A stretch of DNA of 64,000 nucleotides from Streptomyces caniscabiei. GTDB taxonomy: Bacteria; Actinomycetota; Actinomycetes; Streptomycetales; Streptomycetaceae. The position numbers and the translations under genes were made by a program. The notes beneath the pieces are model-generated. The model saw nothing but the letters and a program-made list of their open reading frames with translations. It ran no database searches and had not been told where the DNA came from. How positions within the stretch are numbered: position 1 is the first letter of the stretch; each line of letters opens with the position of its first letter. Positions 27,501 to 34,848 of the stretch are shown piece by piece. The stretch lies in the NCBI RefSeq assembly GCF_014930365.1, contig NZ_JABXWI010000026.1, positions 1-64,000 of the forward strand, written 5' to 3'.

Positions 27501-28311
27501 GCCGGGTGCCGCGCTGCTGGGCGGGCTCGCCCTCTTCCCGCGCACCGGCGTCACCGCCGGGGAACGCGACAAGGACCGAAGGAACCTCGCCCCGCCGGCC
27601 GCGCTCATGGCCGGCCTCGTCCTCATCGGCGGCTTCCTGGTCGCCCGCTGGGGCAACGAGCCCTTCGAACGCGTCCGGCCGGGCGAGGTCGCCGCCATGG
27701 AGTACGTCTACGCCCACGACGACCCGACGGTACGGCTGCTCTGGCTCAGCGACGACCCGGTGAACAACGTGACGCCCGCGATGCCGTGGGGCGCCCGGGA
27801 CATGGAGAAGGTCGAGTACGTGCCGACGCTCGCGCCGAGCGATCCGGTCCTGGTCTCCGGTGTGGTCAAGGCGCTGAAGGACGCGGGCGCGCATTCGTTC
27901 CTGATCGTCAACCGCAGCCAGGTCACCAACCTCCAGATGGACGCCGGTTACCCCGCGGACTGGGACACCCGGCTCATCGAGAACCTCGGCAGGCGCGCCG
28001 ACATGAAGCAGGTGCTCGCCAATGACGACGCCACGATCTTCGCCCTGCGCGACCAGCCCGGGAAGGCACCGGAGCCCGATCCCGGCCCGATCGGCCCCCA
28101 GGTCACCTGGACGCCCTGGTCGGTGGTGGGCGGCCTGGCCGCGATCGCCCTGATCGTGCTGCTGAGCGTCCGCGAGACGGTCCGCGTGGCGGTCCGCCCC
28201 GGCGTCCGCCAACTCCGCTGGCTCCAGGGCAGCTTCTGGTTCAGCCTGCCGCTGCTGGCTCTGCTGCTGGCGTCACTGGTGCAGAGGTTCCTGACGATGG
28301 GCGCGCCGTAG
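24502..28311 (+). CDS. Flippase fused to a GT-C/polymerase-like membrane domain
   Basis: A 1269-residue protein. Residues about 45-445 form a Wzx/MVF-type flippase with some 12 helices (LMLNTGISAVLGLGFWLAAA; RFLAGDYTGSLFSLAVVYLV). Residues about 446-595 are a Pro/Glu/Asp-rich cytoplasmic linker. Residues about 599-1269 are a second multi-helix domain with long outside loops, e.g. GWVGQDYFSPQGFTYLLYLV and a soluble stretch at about 1065-1195, resembling GT-C glycosyltransferases or polymerases. One chain could thus flip a lipid-linked unit and polymerise or attach it. GTG 24502 overlaps the deacetylase stop. The second domain's activity is inferred. Confidence 0.85.
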   Translation: MSDTTTTTAHEADSATTGEPEPAPGPGRRLRLPGLGRGAGGDQLFRNAYALMLNTGISAVLGLGFWLAAARYYTEASVGQGSAAIAAMKLLAGLTALTLTGALARFIPVAGRDTGRLIFRTYAGSAVIVALAAGVFLLTLGLWGSSYSFLHDPFYAVFFVLAVVAWSTLTLQDGVLTGLRSAVWVPVGNTVFSAVKLVLLVVFAAAIPTMGVFVSWVAAIAMSVLPLGWLVFRRLIPGHVRATEDHAHPPSLREIGRFLAGDYTGSLFSLAVVYLVPVIVAAQVGSADNAYFYITTTIGGTVNLLAINMGASLTVEGAHDPARLAANTRAALKRMARIMLPVCAVLFFGAPWILAVFGQAYADAATPLLRWFAVGAVLRVVMETYFAVLRAQSRTAGLAWLQGLLCALVLGLTLLLLPRMGLTGAGVAEISSLAVIVLIAAPRLYRILRTAGPAEAPADAAPDGDLADLGRVAAAAKKQNGAWSRRLDSDTLALGVHVDFDHLERRPDVRPGPGTPPTGTAMPRRDHRPAWAQDRPTRPLGPPAPEADAPSEEAPGEPDAVRAAENPEESVREPLAPPAEAEPSAGDPPRVPLRERLPHPTVTGLVLGFLLLSALLLYWVPALALDDSDLDRMGGLGLISVLPTPTLAGAALLAVVFAALLWPAREHRALLLITLLATVFSLHALPAVIETEPRFATAWQHLGFIDYIDRTGTAVPDLDARWSWPGFFAAAAFVAQACGVTDFTEIIRWWPTAVQLLYLAPMFLLARHMRASWRARWTGVWIFVLSGWVGQDYFSPQGFTYLLYLVFVAILLVWFRAPHMLWGAVRPGEAEVEPTNRRQRAVLLAVLIALYAATVPAHQLTPFVMLGVLAALVLVGRSELRGLPILFAVLVAVWVGFLAEPYWSGHFDELFGGVGGVGGNVTSSVSGRIGEGSSTHKLVLYARVALAGSVMLLACLGFWRRRANKYRERSLLVLTFVPFLGFGMQSYGGEMALRVFMFALPGAALLGGLALFPRTGVTAGERDKDRRNLAPPAALMAGLVLIGGFLVARWGNEPFERVRPGEVAAMEYVYAHDDPTVRLLWLSDDPVNNVTPAMPWGARDMEKVEYVPTLAPSDPVLVSGVVKALKDAGAHSFLIVNRSQVTNLQMDAGYPADWDTRLIENLGRRADMKQVLANDDATIFALRDQPGKAPEPDPGPIGPQVTWTPWSVVGGLAAIALIVLLSVRETVRVAVRPGVRQLRWLQGSFWFSLPLLALLLASLVQRFLTMGAP

Positions 28312-28329
28312 CGCCCCTGAGAGGGGCGC
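28311..28329. terminator. Bidirectional terminator between convergent genes
   Basis: An 8-bp stem, GCGCCCCT (28311-28318) with AGGGGCGC (28322-28329), lies in the 30-bp gap between the fusion gene and the convergent glycosidase gene. Confidence 0.7.
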
Positions 28330-28341
28330 GCGGTCACCCGA

Positions 28342-29760
28342 CTACCTGTCGAGCCACTTCGTTTCGTACGCCCCCATGTCGAACTTCTTCCCGTCGATCT
28401 CCGCACTGATCCTGCGGTCGAGGGTGTTGACGACGAGCACGGCCTTGTCGTCGGCCAGCACGCGCACGTTCGGCTTGTCGTCGGCCGCGACGGACACCGT
28501 CTCGTACGTCGTCCCCGGCGGGAACTCCTCGCTGAACCGGGACAGCAGCCCGTACATGGGCAGCGACGCGCCACCGCCCTTGGTGTCGGTGGGGGTCCAC
28601 AGGCAGCCGGGGCACTCGCCGGTCTTCTCCTCCGGGTTCCAGTAGAACCCGGAGGTGGCACCACCCTCGGCCATGGCCATCAGACCGGAGGCCTGGACGG
28701 CGACCCGGCGGTTCTCGGACCAGCCGTGCCGGTTGTCGTCCTTGTCGGCCGGTTCGACGTAGTACTCGGCCCACCACAGCGGCAGATCGCCGGACCGCTC
28801 CCGCACCCACCGGCTCACGGCCGTGAACTTGTCGGTCGCCGCGAACTCGTCGGGGACCAGTTCGTCGTCCCGGGTGTAGCTGGACCCGTCGACCACCACG
28901 AAGTCGGCGCCGGCCCTGTTCTTGTTCCAGTAGTCGAAGGCGTCGAGGATCCGCTGGTCCATGGCGCCCCACGGCCCCTTGAGCGACGTCGACGCGTCCT
29001 GCTTCTGGCGGGGGTCGACGCTGTCCATGACCAGGTAGGGCCCGCCGACCATGATGTCCTCGTCGACCTTCTTCAGGGCCTTGTAGACGAGGTTGTACAG
29101 CTGGGTGTATCCCTCGTAGTCCCAGCGGGCCTCCGCGTCGTTCCAGAAGCCCTTGAACTCGTTCCAGACGATGAAGTGCCGTACGTCCGGGTAACGCTTG
29201 GCGACGGTGGCGGCGAGGTCGGCGTAGTCCGCGAAGTGCTCGGGCTCGGGCGCGGTCTCCAGCGCGGCCTGGCTCCAGTCGGTCCGGTCGGCGCCCGGTC
29301 TGCCGCCCTTCATCCAGTCGGGCGCGCAGCACAGGGTCACGACGGGGGTGCCGCCGGTGGCGCGGACGAAGTCGACGCGCCGGTCCATCTCCTCGAAGTC
29401 GTAACGCCCCTCGACGGGTTCGGGGTTGCCCGCGCCCCAGCCCATGATGTGCTGGATCTGCGGCAGGGGTTGCTCGGCGAGCCGCTCCTCGACGCGCTCG
29501 ACCGCCGTGCCGCTGCCCTCGTCCGCGCTGAACTGGGTGTGGGTGAAGCCCCAGCCCACACTGGGTGCGGTGACGCCCGGCGGGGTCGCGGGCGTGCCGT
29601 GCACCTTGTCGCCGTCCCGTGTGGTGCCGGCGGTGCTGCCGTCCCCGGGAAGTGTGTTGAGCAGGGTCACGACGAGGGCCAGCGCGGCCACCCCCACGCC
29701 CAGAAGCGCGGTGAGCCGCCACCGCCGGTCCCCCGCAATCCACCCATGACGTCCCATCAT
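28342..29760 (-). CDS. Membrane-anchored glycoside hydrolase, GH39/GH5-like
   Basis: A 472-residue protein with an N-terminal anchor helix (about 16-36) and an extracellular (beta/alpha)8-type domain. The likely acid/base is Glu201 after Trp-Asn in FIVWNEFKG, and the nucleophile is Glu332 in LWWAEYYVEP, the clan A spacing. A small beta domain ends the chain. PslG of the Pseudomonas Psl locus is a GH39 enzyme that trims the polymer made by neighbouring genes, and the same role fits here. The ATG at 29760 (or 29757) lacks a strong ribosome site. GH family assignment is by motif only. Confidence 0.8.
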   Translation of the reverse strand: MMGRHGWIAGDRRWRLTALLGVGVAALALVVTLLNTLPGDGSTAGTTRDGDKVHGTPATPPGVTAPSVGWGFTHTQFSADEGSGTAVERVEERLAEQPLPQIQHIMGWGAGNPEPVEGRYDFEEMDRRVDFVRATGGTPVVTLCCAPDWMKGGRPGADRTDWSQAALETAPEPEHFADYADLAATVAKRYPDVRHFIVWNEFKGFWNDAEARWDYEGYTQLYNLVYKALKKVDEDIMVGGPYLVMDSVDPRQKQDASTSLKGPWGAMDQRILDAFDYWNKNRAGADFVVVDGSSYTRDDELVPDEFAATDKFTAVSRWVRERSGDLPLWWAEYYVEPADKDDNRHGWSENRRVAVQASGLMAMAEGGATSGFYWNPEEKTGECPGCLWTPTDTKGGGASLPMYGLLSRFSEEFPPGTTYETVSVAADDKPNVRVLADDKAVLVVNTLDRRISAEIDGKKFDMGAYETKWLDR

Positions 29761-29885
29761 GGGCAACAGTAACCGCGCGGACCCCCGCCCGGGGAGGTTC
29801 CGTCGGTGAACTCCCGGGCAATCGGGCGGCTCACGGGAGGACACCACCGGCGCACCACGGAAAGCGGATGCACGGGGAGCCCTCG

Positions 29886-30998
29886 GTGACGGATCATGGC
29901 GACATGTCTGCCAACCCACACGACGCACTGCCGATCCGGCTCAACGTCGACGACAGCGACTCCCCGTCCGATGTCGTCGACGCGCTGTTCCTCGGCCGTT
30001 TCGCGACGGGCGAGCAGCCGTACGCGCACGCGGCGAACATCGACCGGGTACGGTCCGGGGCCACCCTGCTGCCGCCGGGCGCCCGGGTGCTGCGCTCCGC
30101 GCGGGACGACGACCGCAGCGCGACCCTCGCCGAGGGCGACGGCTGGACGGTGCTGATCTCCCGCTGGAACCGCGGCGCCGACGTCACGGTGACCGCGACC
30201 ACCGCCGAGCTGGCTCAGAAGGTGCTCGGCCAGGCCACGGACGGCGCGGCCGACGAGCCCGAGCCGCAGCCGGAGAACGTGACGATGGGCTTCTGGTACG
30301 TCTCGCCGCGCCGGGGCCCGCACCGCACGACCCGGCAGATCTCGGCGGGCACCTGGGAAGAGGTCCGGCCGAACTACACGGCCCCGGTGGCGGACGCGAT
30401 GGACCGCCTGATGAAGACGACCCCGGAGAACATCGCGGGCCGTCTCCTGCTGCTGCACGGGCCGCCCGGCACCGGCAAGACCTCCGCGCTGCGCACGCTG
30501 GCGCGTTCCTGGCGGGACTGGTGCCAGGTCGACTGCGTGCTGGACCCCGAGCGGCTCTTCTCCGACGTCGGCTATCTGATGGACATCGCGATCGGCGAGG
30601 AGGACGCGGCGGGCAAGGGCCGCTGGCGGCTGCTCCTGCTGGAGGACTGCGACGAACTGATCCGGGGCGAGGCCAAGCACACGGCGGGCCAGGCGCTCTC
30701 CCGGCTGCTGAACCTGACGGACGGCCTGCTCGGGCAGGGCCGCAACGTCCTGGTGGGCGTCACCACCAACGAGGACCTGGAGCGCCTCCACCCGGCCGTG
30801 GTCCGCCCCGGCCGCTGTCTGGCCCGGATCGAGGTGGGCGCGCTGACCCGCGCGGAGGCGGTGGGCTGGCTCGGCACGGACGAGGGTGTCGGCCGCGAGG
30901 GGGCGACCCTGGCCGAGCTGTACGCGCTGCGTCGCGGCACGTCACCGACGTCGCTGCCGGAGCCGCGGGGCGGGGCGGACGCGGGCCTGTACCTGTAG
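29886..30998 (+). CDS. AAA ATPase with DUF5925 N-terminal domain
   Basis: A 370-residue protein. The N-terminal half (about 10-160) matches actinobacterial DUF5925, and the C-terminal half is an AAA module with Walker A GPPGTGKT at 192-199, Walker B LLLLEDCDEL with Glu253-Asp254, and VVRPGRCLARIEV as the arginine-finger region. GTG 29886 follows GGGGAG; ATG 29868 or 29904 are alternatives. Its substrate is unknown. It is divergent from the glycosidase gene and runs toward the DUF72 gene. Confidence 0.8.
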   Translation: MTDHGDMSANPHDALPIRLNVDDSDSPSDVVDALFLGRFATGEQPYAHAANIDRVRSGATLLPPGARVLRSARDDDRSATLAEGDGWTVLISRWNRGADVTVTATTAELAQKVLGQATDGAADEPEPQPENVTMGFWYVSPRRGPHRTTRQISAGTWEEVRPNYTAPVADAMDRLMKTTPENIAGRLLLLHGPPGTGKTSALRTLARSWRDWCQVDCVLDPERLFSDVGYLMDIAIGEEDAAGKGRWRLLLLEDCDELIRGEAKHTAGQALSRLLNLTDGLLGQGRNVLVGVTTNEDLERLHPAVVRPGRCLARIEVGALTRAEAVGWLGTDEGVGREGATLAELYALRRGTSPTSLPEPRGGADAGLYL

Positions 30999-31028
30999 GC
31001 GGTCCCGTTCGAGTGTTTTCATGGATGT

Positions 31029-31805
31029 ATGACCGTGTTCGTCGGCACGTCGGGATGGCAGTACAAGGACTGGCGGGGCGCCCTCTACCCGGCGGGCTGC
31101 CCCACCCGGCTGTGGCTGGAGGAGTACGCGGCGCGGTTCGCGACGGTCGAGCTCAACAACGCGTTCTACCGGCTGCCGACGAAGGAGAACTTCGAGGCGT
31201 GGCGGGAGAGACTGCCGGCGGACTTCGTGGTCGCGGTCAAGGCGAGCCGGTACCTGACCCACATCAAGCGGCTGCGGGACCCCGAGGAGCCGGTGCTCCG
31301 TCTGATGAGCCACGCGGCGGGCCTGGGCGACCGGCTGGGCCCGGTCCTGCTCCAGCTGCCCCCGACGCTGAAGGCCGACGCCGGTCTCCTGGACGCCTGC
31401 CTGGGCTGCTTCCCCGGCGGCACCCGGGTCGCGGTCGAGCCCCGCCACGACTCGTGGTGGACCCCCGAGATCCGCGAGGTCCTGGAGTCCCGCGGCGCGG
31501 CCCTGTGCTGGGCCGACAGCCGCTCCCGCCCGGCCACACCCCTGTGGCGCACCACCGACTGGTCCTACCTCCGCCTGCACCAGGGCCGGGCCCGCCCCTG
31601 GCCCCACTACGGCCACCAGGCCCTGACGACCTGGGCCCACCGCATCGCCGACACCTGGCCCGCCACCGCCGACGCCTACGTCTACTTCAACAACGACCCC
31701 CACGCGGCGGCGGTGAGGGACGCGACGACGTTCGCGGGCGCGGCCCGGAGCGCGGGCCTGCGGCCGACCCGCACGCCGCAGCCGCGACGGCCGGCGCGGA
31801 CCTGA
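31029..31805 (+). CDS. DUF72 domain protein (YecE-like TIM barrel)
   Basis: A 258-residue protein with all DUF72 marks: VFVGTSGWQYKDWRG at the start, FATVELNNAFYRLPT, FVVAVKASRYLTHIKRL and the late AYVYFNNDPHAAAVRDA. The fold is a TIM barrel, and biochemical function is unproven. It sits 30 bp after the AAA ATPase gene and may be in the same transcript. Confidence 0.9.
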   Translation: MTVFVGTSGWQYKDWRGALYPAGCPTRLWLEEYAARFATVELNNAFYRLPTKENFEAWRERLPADFVVAVKASRYLTHIKRLRDPEEPVLRLMSHAAGLGDRLGPVLLQLPPTLKADAGLLDACLGCFPGGTRVAVEPRHDSWWTPEIREVLESRGAALCWADSRSRPATPLWRTTDWSYLRLHQGRARPWPHYGHQALTTWAHRIADTWPATADAYVYFNNDPHAAAVRDATTFAGAARSAGLRPTRTPQPRRPART

Positions 31806-31834
31806 GCCGTCGGCGCGGGCCCGGCCCCGGGGTG

Positions 31835-32203
31835 CTACTCCGCGTACGCGGCCCGCAGCGCGTCCCGGGCCGCCGCGAGTGCCTCGGCCTCGCTCAGCCC
31901 GAGTCGGCGCGCCCTCTCCGCGTACGCCCCCGCCGCCACCGCCGCCTCACGCTCCGCGGCCGACCCGGCGGCGGCCACGAACGTCCCGTTGCGCCCCCGC
32001 GTCTCGATCACCCCGTCGGTCTCCAGCGCCCGGTACGCCTTGGCGACGGTGTTGGCCGCGAGCCCGAGCTGCTCGGCGAGCCCCCGTACGGTCGGCAGCC
32101 GGTATCCCACGGGCAGCGCGCCGGAGCGGGCCTGTTCCGAGATCTGGGCGCGCACCTGCTCATAGGGCGCGCTCCCCTCCACGATGCGAATCTTCAAGGT
32201 CAC
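31835..32203 (-). CDS. GntR family regulator, YtrA-type
   Basis: A 122-residue short GntR protein made of a winged helix (LPTVRGLAEQLGLAANTVAKAYRALETDGVIETRGRNGTFV, about 30-70) and a small Ala-rich helical tail, as in the YtrA subfamily that often controls ABC transporters. GTG 32203 has no ribosome site, so the message may be leaderless. Only 71 bp separate it from the divergent GNAT gene, the most obvious target. Confidence 0.85.
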   Translation of the reverse strand: MTLKIRIVEGSAPYEQVRAQISEQARSGALPVGYRLPTVRGLAEQLGLAANTVAKAYRALETDGVIETRGRNGTFVAAAGSAAEREAAVAAGAYAERARRLGLSEAEALAAARDALRAAYAE

Positions 32204-32274
32204 GCGGCGATTGTCCCGTACCCACCGGAAAATCGGAGGCGACTGCCGGCGCCGCCCCCGTAGCGTGCCCCCAC

Positions 32275-33204
32275 ATGACACTGATCGTGCGCGACCTCCG
32301 CGCCGCCGACCCGGCGGACGCCGAGGCCTTCGCCGACGTACGACGGCGTGCCCTGCCCTTCCTGGTCGGCACCGCCGAGTCCGTGCTCCACGACATGACG
32401 CTAGCGCCCGCCGAGGCGCACCACCGGCTGCTGGTCGCCGAGGCGGACGGCGAGGTGATCGGCACCGCGCAGCTCTCCCTCGCCCACGACAGCCCCGTAC
32501 CGGGCCAGGGCGACGTCAATGTGTACGTCCATCCGGAGCGGCTGCGCCGGGGCGCGGGCGCCCTGCTGGCGCGGGCCGCCGAGGAGCGGCTGACCGCGGT
32601 GGGCGCGCGGCGGCTGCTGTCGTGGGTGCTGGACACCCCGGAGAACCGCGCGTTCGCCGAGCGCCGCGGCTACGCGCCGAGCCGCTCCGCGCACTTCCTC
32701 CGCCTGGACCTGGCCCACGGCACCCTCCCCCCGCTCGACTCCCCGCCCGGGGGCGTGGAGCTGCGGACGGCCGCCGACTTCGCGGACGACCCGCGTCCCC
32801 TGTTCGACCTGGACGCGGAGACCACGGCCGACGAACCGGGCGATGTCGAGGCCGAGTTGGGCGACTACGGGCAGTGGCTCGCGCAGACCTACGGCCACCC
32901 CCTGCTGGACCGGGATCTGAGCACGGTGGTCGTGGTGGACGGCACCCCCGCCGCCTTCACCGCGGTCCGCACGGACGGCCGGGACCGCTACTTCACCGCG
33001 ATGACGGGCACGGCCCGTGCCCTCCGCGGCCGGGGTCTCGCCAAGCTCGCCAAGAACGACTCCCTGCGCCGCGCCCGGGCCGCGGGGTACGCAGAGGCGT
33101 TCACGGGCAACGACGCCGGCAACGGCCCGATGCTCGCGGTCAACAAGTGGTTCGGTTACGAGGTGTGCGCGACGGAGGTGCGGTATGTCCGTGAACTCGG
33201 CTGA
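32275..33204 (+). CDS. GNAT acetyltransferase with two GNAT domains
   Basis: A 309-residue protein. The first GNAT fold (about 1-140) includes HPERLRRGAGALLARAAEERL, the acetyl-CoA loop region. The second (about 155-305) includes TALRGRGLAKLAKNDSLRRAR-like residues around 245 and NKWFGYEV near the end. Tandem GNATs of this kind acetylate small molecules such as aminoglycosides or mycothiol precursors, but the substrate here is unknown. ATG 32275 is where conservation starts. It ends 22 bp before the preferred start of the DUF402 gene. Confidence 0.82.
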   Translation: MTLIVRDLRAADPADAEAFADVRRRALPFLVGTAESVLHDMTLAPAEAHHRLLVAEADGEVIGTAQLSLAHDSPVPGQGDVNVYVHPERLRRGAGALLARAAEERLTAVGARRLLSWVLDTPENRAFAERRGYAPSRSAHFLRLDLAHGTLPPLDSPPGGVELRTAADFADDPRPLFDLDAETTADEPGDVEAELGDYGQWLAQTYGHPLLDRDLSTVVVVDGTPAAFTAVRTDGRDRYFTAMTGTARALRGRGLAKLAKNDSLRRARAAGYAEAFTGNDAGNGPMLAVNKWFGYEVCATEVRYVRELG

Positions 33205-33226
33205 CTCCCGGCAGGAGGGACGCGCG

Positions 33227-33697
33227 GTGGACGTCGTCCTGCTCAAGGCGGGCCGTACGAAGATCCGTTACCCCGCGCGGCTGTTGGGCGACGACGGCAC
33301 CCGGATCGTGGTCCGCGCCGACTGGGCGACCGAGGGCGTGCGGGACTTCGGCTTCGTACGCTTCGGGCCCGGTGACGTGTTCACCGAGTACTACTGGCGC
33401 GACCGGTGGTACGCGGTGAAGGAGGTCCGGGACGCCCGGGGCGGGCTGAAGGGCTGGTACTGCGACATCACCAGGCCCGCCGTCCTCTCCGGTGGGGAGG
33501 TCGTCGTCGAGGACCTCGATCTGGATCTGTGGCGGTCCGCCGACGGCGGGACCGTACTGCGGCTGGACGAGGACGAGTTCGAGGAGAGCGGGCTCGCGCG
33601 GAGCGACCCGGAGGCCGCGGCGGCGGCCGTCGCCGCCCTCGACGCGCTGGAGGCACTCGCCACCACCGAGGGGGGCCTGGAGTCGCTGCTGGCGTAG
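33227..33697 (+). CDS. DUF402 domain protein
   Basis: A 156-residue protein with the DUF402 core WYAVKEVRDARGGLKGWYCDITRPA and an acidic C-terminus (LDLDLWRSADGG; LDEDEFEESGL). Members include nucleoside di/triphosphatases and RNA-associated proteins. GTG 33227 is chosen for its AGGAGG site at 33213-33218; ATG 33185 would overlap the GNAT gene. It probably shares a transcript with the GNAT gene. Confidence 0.8.
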   Translation: MDVVLLKAGRTKIRYPARLLGDDGTRIVVRADWATEGVRDFGFVRFGPGDVFTEYYWRDRWYAVKEVRDARGGLKGWYCDITRPAVLSGGEVVVEDLDLDLWRSADGGTVLRLDEDEFEESGLARSDPEAAAAAVAALDALEALATTEGGLESLLA

Positions 33698-33720
33698 CCG
33701 GGGTCGGTGCGGGGCGGGGC

Positions 33721-33773
33721 GTGACCGGTGCCGGCTCGTCGTGGCCGGTGCCGGCTCGTCGTGGCCGGTGCCG
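33721..33773. repeat. 20-bp tandem repeat, about 2.6 copies
   Basis: Units at 33721-33740, 33741-33760 and a partial unit to 33773, with a GGCCGGTGCCGGCTCGTCGT core. They fill the gap between the convergent DUF402 and methyltransferase genes. Confidence 0.8.
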
Positions 33774-33782
33774 ACGCGGGGG

Positions 33783-34442
33783 TCAGAGGCGGGCCACGAT
33801 CGCGTAGCGCTCGTCCTCGACCTCCCTGCCCCACAGCAGCGGGTCGTCGGACAGCCGCACCAGCCGTGCCTCGGACACGAGGGGCGCGAGCAGTCCGCGG
33901 AGCCGCTCGGCGGACATGCCGACCGGGCTGACCGTGCCCCACACCCCCTCGACCAGCACCAGCCGCCCTCCGGGCCGCAGCAGCCCGCACCAGTGGCGCA
34001 GCACGCGGGCCGGGTCGGGCAGGGTCCACAGCACATGGCGGACGAGGAGCACGTCGAACCGCTCCTCCCCCACGGGCGGGGCCGCCGCGTCGCCGACGAG
34101 GAACACGGCGGGGCGCCCGGCGAGCTTGGCGCGGGCGAGGGCGACCATGGCCCCGGAGGAGTCCACGCCGGTCACCCGGTGCCCCTGCTCGGTCGCGAGG
34201 AGCGACAGGCTGCCGGTGCCGCAGCCGAGGTCGAGCACGTCCGAGGCGCGGTTCGGCAGCCAGTCCCGCAGCCGGGCCGCCCAGGCCTCCCGGACAGCGG
34301 GTTCCCGCAGGCCGTGATCGGGTTCGTCGTCGAAGGAGGGGGCCTCCGCGTCCCAGTCGACGGCTCCCAAGGAGTCATCTGCCGTCGGGTTCCCCGGTGT
34401 TCGCAGGGCTGGAGAGGTTTCGCCGTCGTCGATGTTGGTCAT
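33783..34442 (-). CDS. Class I SAM-dependent methyltransferase
   Basis: A 219-residue protein with the Rossmann-type SAM site VLDLGCGTGSLSLLA (motif I), GVDSSGAMV, DVLLVRHVLWTLPDP and LRPGGRLVLVEGVWG. Methyltransf_11/25-like; the substrate is unknown. ATG 34442 is chosen because upstream sequence is promoter-like and carries direct repeats. The long open frame upstream is a shadow. Confidence 0.88.
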   Translation of the reverse strand: MTNIDDGETSPALRTPGNPTADDSLGAVDWDAEAPSFDDEPDHGLREPAVREAWAARLRDWLPNRASDVLDLGCGTGSLSLLATEQGHRVTGVDSSGAMVALARAKLAGRPAVFLVGDAAAPPVGEERFDVLLVRHVLWTLPDPARVLRHWCGLLRPGGRLVLVEGVWGTVSPVGMSAERLRGLLAPLVSEARLVRLSDDPLLWGREVEDERYAIVARL

Positions 34443-34461
34443 GCCGCCAGAGTGACACCTG

Positions 34462-34499
34462 CCACTGACAGTCCAGATGGTGACAGCCGCCACTGACAG
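34462..34499. promoter_or_regulatory. Direct repeats in the promoter of the methyltransferase gene
   Basis: CCACTGACAG occurs at 34462-34471 and 34490-34499, 28 bp apart, with further TGACA(C/G) half-copies near 34453 and 34481. They are a candidate regulator binding array between the methyltransferase gene and the small plus-strand gene. Confidence 0.55.
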
Positions 34500-34579
34500 A
34501 GCACGAACGATGAGTAACGCTCCCGGAAAAGGTCTACCTCCGTGAAAACGCGGAACCCGGTGGACGCAAGGAGGCAGCC

Positions 34580-34714
34580 ATGCGCCGTACGACCGTGCAG
34601 AAGCCCCTGAGGAAGTCCTCGTCCCGCCGGGTGCGGGACGAGGCCGACGAACGCCCCGTCGAGCGCCGGGAAGTGCGAAAGGACATCGCGCGCACCTGGT
34701 GGCCCGACGGCTGA
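34580..34714 (+). CDS. Small basic protein of 44 residues
   Basis: ATG 34580 has an ideal AAGGAGG site 4-10 bp upstream. The product begins MRRTTVQKPLRKSSSRR and ends ARTWWPDG. It is highly charged with no membrane helix or signal. A strong terminator follows at 34787. The good ribosome site, charge pattern and own terminator argue for a real gene, but no family is recognised. Confidence 0.55.
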   Translation: MRRTTVQKPLRKSSSRRVRDEADERPVERREVRKDIARTWWPDG

Positions 34715-34786
34715 GGCACCGCGCCCCTGCCGCGAGCGCGTACGCGCGTCCACCGACTCCAGCAACCCCACCGACCTCCGGCAAGC

Positions 34787-34819
34787 CGCCCCGACGCCCC
34801 GACCGCGGGCGTCGGGGCG
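34787..34819. terminator. Bidirectional terminator
   Basis: A perfect 13-bp stem (34787-34799 with 34807-34819) and 7-nt loop, between the 44-residue gene and the convergent dienelactone hydrolase gene. Confidence 0.8.
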
Positions 34820-34848
34820 TACCGGTCCGTGGGCCCCGACGGGCCCGG

